A stretch of DNA of 64,000 bases, taken from the NCBI GenBank assembly GCA_007922305.1, contig ML677326.1, forward strand, positions 52,526,453 through 52,590,452, written 5' to 3'. Each line of letters starts with the position of its first letter. The stretch's first letter is position 1. A program made the position numbers and the translations under genes. A model generated the notes under the pieces. That model did not search any database. It saw only the letters and a list, made by a program, of their open reading frames with translations, and was not told the DNA's origin. The DNA comes from Dermatemys mawii. Taxonomy: Eukaryota > Chordata > Testudines > Dermatemydidae. Shown piece after piece: positions 1-13,200 of this stretch.

Positions 1-163
1 TTTAAACAGTAGTTTTGGGCACACATAGGTCTATCTTTTAGTGTGTGTATGTATATAATATACACTTTCAAAAGGATTTTGAGGAATATCTAGCAAGTCC
101 TAGTTTTATGTTAATTCCCAGTGCATGGGTAATGATTGACAAACTAACCAATGGAATATGTAC

Positions 164-825
164 TGTGACGGAGTCAGACCAGAAGGATATAGGAGAGTGC
201 TGGAAGGCAGGTATATTAGTCTCAGGATGTGCAGGTCCCTGTTCCCTGGATAGCCAAACAAAGGCTACTCCAGACCAATCAAGACACCTGGGGCCAATTA
301 AGAACCTTCTAGAAAGGAGTAGAAACAGCTAGCCTAATTGGGACACCTGAAGCCAATCAGGGACTGGCTGAATCCAGATGAAAACCTCCCAGTTAGTCAG
401 GTGGGCTGTGGGTGTCAGGAGCTGTGGAAGGAGGTTGTGCTGTTGGTGAGACTGAGTGGTGGACAACATATCATCCAGAAGGAAGGAGGCCCTGAGGTAA
501 GGGTGAAGTGGAGTTTGAAGAAGCAGGGACTGCTGTGGAGAAGTAGCCCAGGGAATTGAATTGTGTTTTGTGGATAAAAGGTCAGCCATCTTAGCTGATA
601 CTATTAGGGTCCCTGGGCTGGAGCCCGGAGTAGAGGGCGGGCCCGGGCTCCCCCACTTTTTCCACCTTCCATACTGGCCTGTGATGAAGGTAACTCACTA
701 CGTGGTGACTCTTGCCAATTATACTGAGAAAGGGAGGTCACTCTGGGGCCTAGATGAGTTTCTGAGGCCCCTAAATCTGCCAGGAAGCGCAGGACCCACA
801 AGTACAGACTTGGAGCTTTGTCACA
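164..825. mobile_element. Solo LTR, 662 bp, with 4-bp TSD
   Basis: The segment begins TGTGACGGAG and ends GCTTTGTCACA, so its ends are 6-bp inverted repeats (TGTGAC/GTCACA) with the TG...CA termini of LTRs. It is flanked by GTAC on both sides (160-163 and 826-829), a 4-bp target-site duplication. No gag, pol or env coding sequence, primer-binding site or second LTR adjoins it. This is the state left after recombination between two LTRs of an endogenous retrovirus or LTR retrotransposon. The family is not named with certainty; the 5' end resembles a repeat I associate with turtle genomes. Several short open frames inside (for example 561-875) are part of the repeat, not genes. Confidence 0.72.
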
Positions 826-2362
826 GTACATTTAGTCTACAGCTGTGCAGGGTATTTAACTGCCAGCTAGTGTAGACTATATGGACACAAAGTGATGCAC
901 CAGTTTCCTTCCCCTTTCAATAATTAAGTACAACTGGACTTTCATCTTCCGATTTTTTTATTTTTTATTTTATTTTTTTTTGGTAATACATTAACTTATG
1001 CAAACCCAGTCTTTCTTAAAAGCCAGGCATGGTGTCAATTAGCTGTTGATTCTTAGTAAAGCTTGATTAGTTTTAGTCAATGGAGTCTTTTTACTGACTT
1101 TGCCAGGGCTGGGAAAAGAACTTTGTCACATCCATCACAGTTAAAATGAAGAAAAGAGATCATTATCTCTTTGGACGCAGCTTGCTTCTGCCTATTTTTT
1201 TTCTTGTTTCCTAAACCTTTGTTTGAAACTAAGATGGAAGAAGAGAACTGAATTAATTGGACAAGGAGGGGCCAGTATTAAGTGTAGAGGACTGTAAGGT
1301 TGCCAAAGTTCCAAGAAACTTGAGGTTGTTGTAAGTGATGAGAACATTACTGGTTTTCTAAACACCTACTCCCACAGAGTGAACAGTAAATTCTCAGTTT
1401 TCAGTAGCTGTTTTACATTCTTCCCTTGTACAGAAGAGGTTTTGAGAAGAAAGAGCAGGTTCTTTCTAGGTCTTGGGAGAACTACAGGCGCACGAGATTA
1501 CTGGAGTGGAAGGCCTGTACCTCCACACTCCCTTCTGACTCCCCAAGTTCCCTCTTCCTCCTTGGCAGTACAGTTTCTGATGCAGCCATGTTGCTAAGGA
1601 CTCCTGTACAGGACATTGCCCTTTGAAGTCTTTTTTCTGAGAGAGATGCTCATATTATGGGGGGCATCTTTTGCAGTACAGAATGTGATTAAGCTATGCT
1701 GATAGGTCAACTCAATTTACCTAACCAAGTGCCATGGGATTGGTGAGAGGATGATGCCATTGATGGCTAGTGCACTTTCTTCCCAGCTCATGTCCATTTG
1801 GATCCACCGCACGTGGTTGTGAAAGAGATAACATGATCCTTAATCAACATTACCACCAATTAGAAAACATCCCTATATTATTTCTGGATTAAATAAGAAT
1901 GATTCAGCAGGACTAATTTGACAGATTGCAGACAGAAAGAGGAAGAATGACTGGTCAAGGGAAAATTACAGTAATATTCACTTTTCCTTTTTTTAGAATG
2001 TGAGAAAACAATAGAAAGCTCCTAATATTGCTCTGGTCATCATTGGATTGAAGTATGTTTTGAAAGATTTACAGCTACAATGGGATAGTTATTCTCATTT
2101 CATGATGGACTGGGTGGCCCAGTGTCTTTTGGGCTGTTTTACACTATTTTACAAAGGCATCTGAAGATTCTGAGACCTTACAGTGAAGCAAGATATTTAT
2201 GTCTCCATTCAGTAAACCGTGCTCCATAAACTCTTTTAAAATCATTGGTGATTCATGCATAATAATCAAATTAGCATGATCAAATTTTTCAGTACATTGT
2301 TACACTTTTGGCATGCAAGCCTGGAAGCATATGGCCCCTAGCAGTGTGGGACTAGATGACAC
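826..2362. other. Unassigned AT-rich DNA
   Basis: No gene or recognisable repeat. There is a T-rich run near 953-981. A more GC-balanced part at about 1430-1625 has overlapping short open frames, but they have no recognisable protein similarity and lack exon-like boundaries. Confidence 0.5.
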
Positions 2363-2475
2363 TGACATTGTTAATGATGTACAGATGATGTACCTTTCAT
2401 TTTAGGTTATGTACATGACATTATGTTATGACATTGTTAATGATGTACAGATGATGTACCTTTCATTTTAGGTTA
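2363..2475. repeat. Tandem direct duplication, 47-bp units
   Basis: A 47-bp unit starting TGACATTGTTAATG occurs at 2363-2409 and again, identical by eye, at 2429-2475, a period of 66 bp. The 19-bp spacer contains ATGACATTATGTT-type sequence that partly echoes the unit start. It looks like a recent local duplication, by replication slippage or repair. Confidence 0.85.
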
Positions 2476-2922
2476 CACTGATAAATGTTCGTAAGTTGGG
2501 CATGAAGAGGAAATGTTTTAGGTCACCTACCCCATTGTAATGGTCAGTAGTCACTTAAAAGAGAACCTCTTTATGCAGTGAACCAGTTCCCCAATTGCCT
2601 CTGCATAACAGAGCATGGACTTCTGCAACATCCTTGTCCCATTCCACCCCCTGATCCCTGCACACACACATTTCCAGTCTAGGAAACTAAACAATTTAAA
2701 GATACAGTTCCCAATACCACCCCACCTCTCTGTTTAGGTGGGCTTAGGCCAGTTGAGTTTTACATGATCTAAATGATGGGCTTTCACCACTTTCCTGCTC
2801 AAATATCTGCATTAAAATTTGCCCTCCTTGCCCCTTTTAAAAAAGATAGAGAAAATTATCCATTTTTAAAGCAAAGAGATGTAGATCTCACGAGGAAGCT
2901 ATACTTTATAATCTGAACAATT

Positions 2923-5245
2923 CAGGGCCGATCCACAACATTTTGGCACCTGAGGCAGGGAGCTCAAATGATGCCCCCATGCCACCTTGCTTGGGCCAAA
3001 ACTTTAAAAGGTCTCAATTCTGCCTTTGTCCTATTCTACTCCTCTCCTGGTAATGTTCTGCTACCTAAACAGTAAAGGATAACTTACAATTTAAAATGCC
3101 TTGCTCAAAAATTGTAAGTAAAAAACTTTCAGCCTCCTGAACAGCATGTGTAATTTTTCTTATCTGCATAGTAAACACATCATTTTTGTCTGTTTGAATA
3201 ATTAAAGTGGTGCTTTCCATGCCTCCTTGGTTGCAAAGATGTGAACTGCTTCCTGATGGTTCACAGTCTAGGCCAGCTTATGCCCTATTGAGATGGTTGC
3301 AAGGCCGATCAGCCTCTCCTGTGTCATTATGGAACATAGATGTGTTTTTATAAACTTCAAGTTGGAGAAGCTGTGTCCTCCACTGGTAACTGTTTTCAGG
3401 AAGTGTTAGAAGTATGCACAGAGCAACAAAAACATTTAGAAAGAAGGTGATCATCTTATTTGTGCACTTATATTCCAGACCAGCCTTGAAGTTGATCCTG
3501 CTGAAATATATCTTGGAAGGTTTTCAATTCATCACCTAAATCACTTGCATCGATATTGAACATCATCAGGTGTCATTGTTTCTAGTGCCATGCATTGCTG
3601 TTATAGGTCTTCAGTTATAGTGAGGAGGTTTGGAATATCATAGAACATCCCAAATACACTGCTGTGTTCCTTGAGCTGCATGAAACATTCTTCAACTGAC
3701 TGTATTGCACAAGAATGGCTAAAGAATTCAACTTTAAATTGTTCTTTTGGTATCTTATGGGATTATCCTGTGCCTTGTAATCAAAATGTCATCTTCTTTG
3801 GTGACTTGTATTCTTGAATAGGTGGGAAAATAGCTTCAATGTGACGTTCCTCTGCCAACTTCTGTGCATTTTTCAGAATGTTTTGAAATCCCTCATCTGA
3901 CCAGTAAGACTGTAGGTATGACTTTGCTTTGTCCAGTTGTTCCATTGCTCCAGATATATCCAGGTCAACACCTTGGAGTCTCTTGCTTACAACGTTTATT
4001 TCAAACGGTATGTTATGCCACAACACTAGGCCACACAGAAATCTGAAGTTATGCATGTGTCCATTTCCCTCTGCCACTGTTCTCCCATAAACAATTCCTG
4101 TCATAGCATTATCGTCCATAATGGTAACTATGGCATCATCTATCTTCCCAGTTTGGTTTTGACACGCCTTATGGCCTCCACTCGACTTTCCCATTGGCAC
4201 TCAGTGGTTTCAGTGTCAGAGATGATATTCCCAGATGTTGCTTCAAAATTTGCCATTGATGGGTTCATGCAGAGAAAAATACATAAATGCTTTGAATTAC
4301 ATTTAAAAAAAATCAGCAGCCTCACTAGAAGCTGATGCTGCATCACAGACCATGAAGTTCAATGAATGAGAACTGCATGGGACAAAAAAAGTTTGAGAGT
4401 TTAACTCTCAGATCCGTGTCTGCACTCCTCTGTTCTTTCCTCTGATGTTGGCACTATTATTGTAGCCCTGACCTCTCATGTCAGCTATCACAAATCCCTT
4501 ATATTCCAGCTTTTTAAGAAGCACATTTGTCGTACCAACTCCTGTAGTATCACCAATGTCAATAAGGTCTAGAAAATGCTCTCTGACAGTCACCATTGCA
4601 GGGATGTTTTCATTAGGTTCTGTTGTTGTTACAAAACACATCATTAAAGTAATTTGTATGGCTGATGTCAGGTGTGCAGTCCAGAATAGTAGAGTACTAT
4701 CTTGCTGACTTCAGACCTGCCACAATCTTCTGTTTGACTTTTGTTGCCAGTAGCTGTATGATCTCATTTTGAATAGTTTTTCCAAGGCAGTGATGTGTGT
4801 ACATTTCTTGGGTGGTGACTCTTCTTAGATGTTCTTGGAGTACAGCATCAAACTCAGCCATTAGCTCCACAATTTTAAGAAAGTTTCCATAGTTTGGCAC
4901 ATACAGCTGATCTAAAGTGCCACACAGTGTTACGTTTTAGGTAGCGAACATTCTCACAAAGGCAATGAACCTTTTCAGAACATTTTGCCTTCTCCTCTCT
5001 CTTCCTGTTTCTCCTGCTGCTTTCTGTTATTCCCTCTCACCTTTTGTCCTGCCTCTCTGTTATGTCTCTTGTGTCCTCCTTACTCCAGCACTGCACTTCA
5101 CCATCTGTGTATATCTAGAGCAGAGAGAATATGTATGTACCAGCTGCAGACACAATTTTCTACACTATGGTTCCTAGTGGTGCCCCCCAACAGTCTAGCA
5201 CCTGAGGCGGCCGCCTCACTTTGCCTCATGGTAATGCCAGCCCTG
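2923..5245 (-). mobile_element. Degenerate hAT DNA transposon, about 2.3 kb
   Basis: The left end starts CAGGGCCGATCC and the right end reads GGTAATGCCAGCCCTG, so the termini are short imperfect inverted repeats of hAT type (CAGGGCC/CAGGGCT). GAACAATT precedes the element (2915-2922) and GACAATT follows it. This is compatible with an 8-bp hAT target duplication that lost one A on the right. The interior codes, on the minus strand, for a broken transposase of the class often annotated as zinc finger MYM-type protein 1-like in vertebrate genomes. The size suits an autonomous hAT that has lost part of its N-terminal coding region. Transposase reading in minus orientation fixes the strand. Confidence 0.75.
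3534..4900 (-). pseudogene. hAT transposase relic (ZMYM1-like, DUF4371 type)
   Basis: This is a remnant of the transposase that would cut and paste the surrounding hAT element. Reading 5' to 3' on the minus strand, recognisable protein blocks sit at 4900-4697 (IVELMAEFDAVLQEHL), 4644-4408 (FVIADMRGQGYNNSANIRGK), 4346-4140 (TECQWESRVEAIRR) and 4200-3781 (GLVLWHNIPFEINVVSKRLQ). The GQGYNN-N--GK motif and the W--R segment are characteristic of hAT transposases with a DUF4371-type catalytic region. The four blocks are in three different frames, so at least three frameshifts separate them, with stop codons between. Further degraded similarity continues to about 3534. The RNase H-like catalytic set cannot be complete. 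It is a dead copy; no sign of domestication such as a long intact frame. Confidence 0.78.
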
Positions 5246-6730
5246 GACAATTGTTCACAATGAATAAGTTTCAAAATGTAGCTTATTTTATTTCTTGTGT
5301 TATATCCCTAAGCAGATTGATTTCACATTTTATTATTTAAAAGTGGTGGTATTTTTTTTTTAAAAAAAGTATAATGCAATAGGTTGATCAAGAACAATGC
5401 TCTAAAAGTATTCAGCAGTCCATATATTAATTTGAGCTAAGTTGGTTAGTTTTAATTATATTTGTTTTCAAAAAAATTACAGTTGCATAAAATTATGAAA
5501 TTTGCTTTCTTCAAATATGAATTTTAGTACAACTTGAAAACCTGAATCTTCACACAAAGTGATCACAAAAGGGGCATGATCATGGCTGAAGTAAATTATA
5601 AAAAAGTAAAGTAAATACTGTTAGAAATGTTTTTGCTGTATTAGTGCAGCTATAGTGTTAGTAGTTTCTATTCCCCAAAAGATTCACTGACTGACCTCAT
5701 GATGCTAGGGGAAGAGAGGGCCAATTCAGCCCTCATGTCTCAGTAGAAATCGCAGAATGGTTCTGTTGCTGCCTCAGTGCCTGGGAGGGAGGATTTTGTC
5801 ACTCCCCAAACTTCTCTGTTGCAGTAATCAACATCTGGCTTTCAAAATCATTCCAAAGCCCGTTGAAGTCAATGTGAGTCTTTCCTTTGACTATAATGAA
5901 CTTGACATCAGGTCTATAATGAGTGTGTTTCCTTCATTAAGTTTTCTGCTGCAGTTTATAGAGTGTCCCTGAAAATAGTGTGTGGAGGTGTACAAAACTA
6001 TTCCAATTTTAGAATAATATTTCTCCTCTTCTTTATCAATAAATGAGCTCTTCAAACAAAGAAAATGACTGTAATTCAGATGCACATTCTAAAATAGGTA
6101 ACAACATTAAATGGTAATATTACTTGTTTTACTTAAATCCAGTTCGCTAGTCAAAATGCATTTTCTGCCCCAACATATTTCGTTTCAAGTTGGCTAATTT
6201 ACAGTCTGCTAATTTAATTTTGTTTTTCATCTAGGAGCTGTAAAGTGAGTTGACCACTATTAATCATTATTAATCATTTTAAAAGATTGTTACTTTTATT
6301 GTTTTAATCATTACAAATAAAATGGCTTAGATTTTTAGTTACTATATTTTAATTTGAGAAATTAAATTTGACAATGCAGGTTTTTTATGTAAGTATTAAA
6401 AGAGGAGGACAAATACAAATGATGAGGGAATAAATCAGGATTGAGATAGCATAGTTTCTGGCCATGCAAATTGCTGCAATCCAAGTTATATCAACAATAT
6501 TTTTAAATTAGTTCATTCTATTCATCCTGCAATTTAAATATTGTTTAGAAAAACAGAGGAAATGGCTTAAAGGTCAAGTTCTACCATCATTGATTTGAGC
6601 TGGGTTTTTTTCTTTTCAGGAACACTTCAAGATGTTTTATATGTTCTTAAATCTAGAAATATTTGTATCTCCCCCTCATTCTGGGAAGTTGGAAGCTCCA
6701 GCTTGATTACAGAAATCTAGAATATAAACA
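5246..6730. other. Unassigned AT-rich DNA
   Basis: Begins with the right TSD of the hAT element. Around 5840-5895 lies a short piece with the GTTGAAGTCAATG core common in palindromic MITEs of turtles. Otherwise nothing recognisable. Confidence 0.5.
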
Positions 6731-6857
6731 GGTGGAATTCACCCTGTGCAGAAGGCCAGCACAAGGCCTATTCAGGTCCCACTTATGGCTTGTTTTGTGG
6801 GACATAAGTAGCATATAGGCCTTGTACTAGCTTTCTGTATGGGATGAATTTCACCCC
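6731..6857. mobile_element. Palindromic MITE, about 127 bp
   Basis: The left half starts GGTGGAATTCACCCTGTGCA and the right half ends GGATGAATTTCACCCC. Reverse-complementing the right half gives a close match to the left, including the shared CAAGGCCTAT block (6770-6779 versus its complement near 6811-6820). The whole unit is therefore an imperfect hairpin of about 55-bp arms around a short loop. No coding capacity; a non-autonomous DNA transposon. The superfamily cannot be decided because no clear TSD is visible. Confidence 0.7.
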
Positions 6858-8194
6858 TATTGTGACTACCAAGTAACGGAGAAATAATAGGAAACGAAAT
6901 ACTATCCTGGCATTCTATTTTTCCTATTTTTGACATGTGTAAGGAAACATGCTAAAAGCATACCATCTTGAATCCACTGAAAAAACGTCTCCGTCTCTTC
7001 AGGCTTCAGTCCATACAAAATAAAATGTACGACCTTGCTAGACTGATGTTATACCATATATAATGTCTTTGACACGTTCATACAATATTTGAAACAGCTG
7101 AGGCAAATAATTGTAAGACACACATTCAGAAACTGCAAAAGTACTCCTTACCAAAGAAAAATACTGAGAATGAAACTTTCCTTGGGCTAGACAAATGAGA
7201 AGAAATTTTAGATTCATATCAAAGGAGACTTGGGCATCTAGCAGCCATGTATGCTTTTGCTAATGTGGACAAGGAGCTAAAATTACATATTATTGTAAGC
7301 TGTACAGCAACACTTTCAATACCGGGAACTCTGGGATGCTAAAATGACCCTGTGGGAATTGTTAGCCATAATAAGAGACATAAAACATTAATGTCTCGGA
7401 CAACAGCACAAATGAGTTGTGGAAACTGCATACAGCTATTTCAGTAAGAGCAATTTACTATGGAAAGGTGACTCCTAAGGGGTCTCTTAAATTGATGCAT
7501 GGAGATTTAGTTGGTCAATTCCCATTGCTTGACATAACAAAAACAAATTTCAGTTAATCTGAAGCAGTCTTACTTGGCAATAATAGACCTAAGGAAAGAC
7601 ATAGCTGGCTAGTGTGATGCTGAACAATTTAAAGTGCTTATTTTTGTATCAATAGAAGGTTAAGCAGGATTTGAAGGTGGTGGATGAAAAGTTATTTCTT
7701 TAGACTCTTGTATATATTCCTTGGTGGGAAGTTTCTGGTGTGGAAAGTCTGCCAAAACCAAACTTTTGTGGTCTAGCTGAACCAAAACTTGAATTTTCTA
7801 AGTTTTATCTCACCTTTTTTTGGTGATACAGTATATTTGCATAGGTGCCACATGAGCTCTGGGGAGATTTATCATGCAACCTCTTAATAATGTTACGTCA
7901 TTCTAACCATTGAATGACATAAAGTTAGAGAGATGTACCAGTAAATCATACAGCTGTAATAAACTTTGGCCGCATACTCATACTATGGTCATACCCACTG
8001 TGGTCATTAACATGGATAAAATTGGAGAACCATCAGTACTAAAAATACCTCTCTTACTTGAACTAAAGGAGAATTTTATTTTGTTTGTATCCTTTTTTTT
8101 TAAACAATAACTAGAAACCATTCGTGGTGCACGTAACAAATCTCACTTACCTTCATTCATCCATCTTTTCTCCTCCATTTATTTCTTACCTTTC
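6858..8194. other. Unassigned AT-rich DNA
   Basis: No gene, RNA gene or recognisable repeat seen. Confidence 0.5.
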
Positions 8195-8340
8195 ATCTCT
8201 TGCCGTTTTTATCTTGAAGCTTGTAAGCTCTTTGAAAGAGGGACTGTCCCTTACTACATTTTATTGTGTTCCTAGCACGATGGACTCCCTATCTTGATTG
8301 GGGCTTATGTGTGCTACTGTAATACAAATAATAATTGCTG
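8195..8340 (+). repeat. SINE/LINE tail (TGTAAGCTCTTTG family)
   Basis: Contains the ordered blocks TTGTAAGCTCTTTG, GGGACTGTCCCTTACTAC, CCTAGCACGATGG and a terminal CTGTAATACAAATAATAAT. This is the pattern of a common reptile/turtle retroposon tail related to the MIR/L2 group. It ends in a short (AAT)-type simple repeat at 8321-8335. Only the 3' part is present. Confidence 0.6.
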
Positions 8341-8345
8341 GGGTA

Positions 8346-9574
8346 AGACACTAGGGGGAGACATGAGCACATGAACTAAACCACAAACTAAACATAATTG
8401 TGATGTTTAATTATTGTGTATGATCATTATGTAGACTAGATGAAATTGTACTTGTTCCAGGATGTTTAGGAACACACAATTCATACAAGTTAAAGGAATA
8501 TATAATATAATAATGTGGATGAAACAATGTTTTAATATTATTTTTCTATGTTTAAAATAATGCAATACATTAAAGCCAAACATTACCAATTGCTTTGCAA
8601 TTCCCCCTAGAACATCAAACAACTTTTCAAATATACATCTGATTTAAAAAAGTCTAACACTTATGAAAGTGTAGAGTAAGACCTAGTGAAATATTACCAG
8701 ATAGTTTTACCCACATAAGATATTTGCTTCTTCCAATCTAGACTTAATCTGAGGGGCAACAAAAATTTTCCTTGGACAAACTGAAATTAATTTTGTGATC
8801 ATATCAATAAAGCAAGATATGAAACTTTTTTTAATTGTCTATATGAGAAGGTTATATTTGGGAGAAAACAAAATAAGGATGCTACAAAAGAGAAAAGTGA
8901 GTCGACTGAGTGAATCTAGATTTTTCAGTATCATTTCGATATTTTTTTTAACAAACTTTTATCTTTACTGTTTTACCACTACCAAAAACTTACAAAATTT
9001 TTGGCCTCCCACTTCCTTTTGCAAGCTTACTTTCCCTTCAAGGGAGGGTAAGCGTCATCTATTATTATGATTACTATCATAATCATCATCAGGAAGATGT
9101 GATTTTAGATGTAAAGTTCTTGACATCTGAGCCACATGGGAATCGTATCATTTATAAGAACTTAATTGATTGCTCTGCAGGATGAAGGTTAAGATCAAAA
9201 TATTTCTGACCTGTAATAGAATCCTGGTAAAATACATGCACTTTGTTTACAAGTCCTGGGTAGTATTTTTGCAAGCCACTCCATATAATAAACTAAAACA
9301 TCTGTTCAAGTCAGGAGCCATGTTCAACCATTTAAGTGTAACATATTGCGTTTCCTCTGCATGTGCTAATTCCACTGACCTAGTGGGATTTGTAAACTTG
9401 GATCAAGGATCGTATATGACCCAGTAAGAGGATAATTTTTCTTTGCCATCCTTGGTAATTGTTACTATAGTCATTAAATCCTTTTCAGTGTTATAGAAGA
9501 ACAAATATACTTTGTAAACACTATTGAATTAATGAACATTGTTTATCTATGTTAAATTTGATATGAAACTATTC
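8346..9574. other. Unassigned AT-rich DNA
   Basis: No gene or transposon recognised. A small imperfect trinucleotide run (ATTATGATTACTATCATAATCATCATC) lies at about 9062-9090. Short open frames at 8795-9070 and 9170-9427 are composed of AT-rich sequence without family similarity. Confidence 0.45.
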
Positions 9575-9705
9575 TGGTAGGCAGTATGGCCTAGCAGACC
9601 AACCATGTCTTGGAGAGCAGTGCACTCCAGAGTTTAGTTCAAGCTCTAATACCCACTCTGTGCGTAACCTTGGACAAGTTGCTTAGAATCTCTTTCAATG
9701 GTGTG
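9575..9705 (+). repeat. MIR/CORE-SINE fragment
   Basis: The block AACCTTGGACAAGTTGCTTAG with upstream AGTTCAAGCTCTAATACC matches the diagnostic MIR segment (cttgggcaagtcactta preceded by a degraded B-box-like GTTCAAA). The tRNA-like head is partly retained (GTATGGCCTAGCAGACC). Old, decayed copy. Confidence 0.65.
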
Positions 9706-10107
9706 CTGCAGCTGATCTTAGGAACTCACAGATGTCCCTTGTTAAAATTCCAGCTCCATTTTCAATAGAGGTTTAGGGTGATATTTGTGTGTGAGTGCAT
9801 GTGTATGTCTTTGAAATTGTGCCCTTTCATTGGAGAGTGCCTCTCCACAAGGTCTATGAGTGTCCTTACATATACTTTTCTGAATTGCATCATATTCTAT
9901 CCGTATACTTATCTGAGGAAATGCACATATATTTGTTTGTGAAGTTACTGCCCTCCATTATCTGTCTTGTTTAAATGAGAAAAATAGATTCCATTATTGC
10001 CCACTCTTGATCCTTGTAGCCATGCTCCCATCAGGTGTGCAGAGTTCATCATAAGCTAAAGGGAAATTGTTGTGGTACCCTCTTGCTTGGCAGCTTATCT
10101 TCACTCT

Positions 10108-10222
10108 GCTTCTGCATGTGTAAACTGGGGATATTTAGATACAGTACTGGGGAGGATGCATTAGATAATGCTGTACAGCATTTTGCACATGTGAAATAGT
10201 ATATAAGTTTTGAGTATTAATA
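10108..10222 (+). repeat. MIR-type 3' fragment
   Basis: GTGTAAACTGGGGATATTTAG, then GGATGCATTAGATAATGCTG and AGCATTTTGCACATG, followed by TTAATAATAAA. This follows the order of the MIR 3' half (AAATGGGGATAATA ... GATTAAATGAGATAATG ... AGCACAG). Decayed. Confidence 0.55.
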
Positions 10223-13200
10223 ATAAACATAAAATAGTGGCAATAAGGTATGCAGTATAAAATATTATGGCACATTACTGTATGACTTATTTTAATACAA
10301 TATTAATTAACTTGTAAATATATGCAGAAACTAAGCTTAGGGATTAGACTGAATTTAGAATTGAGTTACTATAAACTTCAGAGGGAGGTACAACATATGC
10401 ATAAAATAATGATTCACGTGTCCCCTGATAAATACTTATTTAAATATAATTTACTGAACAGACTTGCTGTACAAATTTTGATAGATGACTAGTCCTTCTG
10501 GAACATAGGAAGTTGACTTTTATTAGTTGTCAGCTCTATGTAGAATAATTTGGAACTGTTCCTCATTCCTCCTCACTAGAGCATGCAGACTCTGAGGTGC
10601 ATGCAACTCTGAGGATTCTGTGGGACGCTCCCTTGCCTACCAAGTAGATCGCTATACCAGCTAGTACGACCTGACAGCTAGTGGTCTGGCAGAGGGGTTT
10701 ACTGAGAGTTGCAAGTCTCCCTCTCATCTCAGAATTGTACACAATTATTTCTCTCAGCCTAGAGAGAATCGAGGGAGTGTTCCTTCCACTTTTGCAAAAT
10801 TTCACAAAAATGAAAAAAAAAGTCTGCCTTGCTGTACTACAGACTTTGTTTTCCACTTTGAAATTATGCAGCTGAAATAAACATTTGTATTTATACTGAA
10901 CTTGATGGTTTTTTCATGCATCTTTAGATGTGAAGAAAACTGAATCCAGGTTTAGATGGATCAGTAGTAACCACCTATTCATACAGTTTATATTTCTATA
11001 TATCCCATTACTCAGTGTGCTGGGCACTGTGAAATCTGATTAATTTTGTTTTTTAAGTGATTTGGCTGTCCTAGAAAACTACTAATTCGGAAAATTATTT
11101 TTACTAAAATTCTGTTATCATGCAATAATATTAAGTCAGGAATGTGGTTGACAGACATAATAACCATTAAGAATACAATTTCCTGAGCTAGGTTGAAACC
11201 AGCTAGGATCCTTGCACTTATTCTTTCAAAGAATAGTTCTTTGCTGTTTATCAAGGTTGGAATTCTGTGTGGCTGAAAGTACCACAAGGTTATAGTTGGG
11301 TTTGTTGGCTTTTTTCCCCCCTGTAAGGGATATGAAAAATGCAAAGCTTCTTCAGTACATGCACACTACGCATAACATAAAAACTTACCCTCTGTATCGG
11401 AAAAAATTTCTGAAGTATCAACTATTCTGCCAATGAGTTTTGCATTAGGATAAGAAAGCTTGAATGTAAGTCAGTGTAGGAAAATATTTATTTTAAGATT
11501 AAGGGCCTAAATCTTGCTCCTTCTCATTTGGTCACTTCCCAGCTTCCTCTCCTCTCTCTTCCTCTCTTCTCCCTCCCCGCCCCCCAACCCCCAACTCATG
11601 GTCCCTAAGAGAGCCCATAGGTCTTGAAAGGCAATGCAAGCAATATGATTATCCTGCAGAGGGAACAAAAAGCAAGTGCAGGATGGATTCTCACACACCC
11701 TGCACGTGACAGGGAGCTCAGCCAGGGATGTGCCCAGTAGATATGCATTTGCACTCGGGCTGTACTAGCAGCCATAGAATATGAATGTCCATGGTCTGTG
11801 GTAGCAACTGTGGGAAAATTACTCAAGCATTCAGCAGCCCAAATATTCTGCCCTCCCCCAATCCCTGTGGAACACCACCTTTGCTCTCCAGGCAATTTCA
11901 GGTTGGGTCCTAAATTAACCAATCGAGCTGTAATATATTACTTATGTAGTCATCAAATATCTCCAGCTCCACAGTGTTTTCTCCATTACAAACTCCGTAC
12001 AGTAAGCCACTTTTAAACACCCCTATTACTGTTGATGGGAGCTTAATGCTAAGTATGGTCTGTAGTCTACAGATTCCTGAGTAATTCCTCTGACTGTGGA
12101 GGTGTAAAATTTATAGTACAATAACTTTTATACGCTGGGTAAATATAGGGAAACTTCTGCACTTACCATACTTTAACATAGCGCTCTGTAGGGTCAATGT
12201 TAAGTCAGAAAGACTGACCCAATTAGATAAACTCCAGGAAGGATTACACTGATATTCTGGAAACTTATTAGCCAGAAGAAAATCACTTTGAAGTTTGAGA
12301 TCTGTAAAGCTGAAGAAAAGCCAAATACAGGCTCTCGTGTATCTCAGTCATGTAGGATAGATTAGTTTAACTAATACACTTTACTCTGTAGCTTTACAGA
12401 GCCATTTTGGAACAGCTGTTTTAAATGTAACAACTAATCAGCTTGAAGTTGCCTAAGCTTTTATTATTTGTGACTTTCAGTTTTATTCTAAAGTTGGTTA
12501 ACAAGTGAGACAAAGTACGAGGGGATTGTGTCCATTTTCCCATATATACAACACAAAGGCATTTCAGACAATTACACAAAGAATGAACTGTTTAGAAACT
12601 GACTACCATCATGATTTTTTGAATACAACAGACATTCTCTGCACTTTTTGATACTTACAGTATCTTGCACTAAATAGCAAATTAGTAAATTCAGAGTAAA
12701 TTCTTACCCTTGGGGAGATATACAGACTATAAGAATGATCACTCTTCATATCAGTTTTGTTTTCTACTTATTCCTTAAACAAGTACTATGTAGTAACATT
12801 TTAAGCTCATCTTTGTGAGGAAAATCCTAGACTGAAGCTGGATTTTTACAAGCAATTGAAAGAGAAGGATTTAGCTTTCCAAAGCTGGATTTATAATATT
12901 TACAATCTAAACAGACACGAATAAAAAGCAGAGGAAGGGAGAGACCCAAGTCAAAGACATATGTGACAAAAAGTTACTTCTTAAAATGGGGATGTTAAGC
13001 TTTAACAGGTTGTGGGGAGTTCCCCGCCCCCTTCAATTCTTCTTCTCAGCAAGGAGTTAATTGGGTTTTACACTTCAGATCTCCCTTTCATATGAGAAAC
13101 CTAGTAAAATGAAATAGAGACAAAATGGCACTTGCTCTTACCTTGTGTGATTCAGTGCCAAATCAGCTAAATACCTGTTTGAGAAAATAAAGTTTCATGA

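Noticed and set aside
4965..5263. Pyrimidine-rich plus-strand open frames that look like a signal peptide
   Set aside because: They are inside the hAT element, antisense to its transposase, and are low-complexity Leu/Ser/Cys runs.
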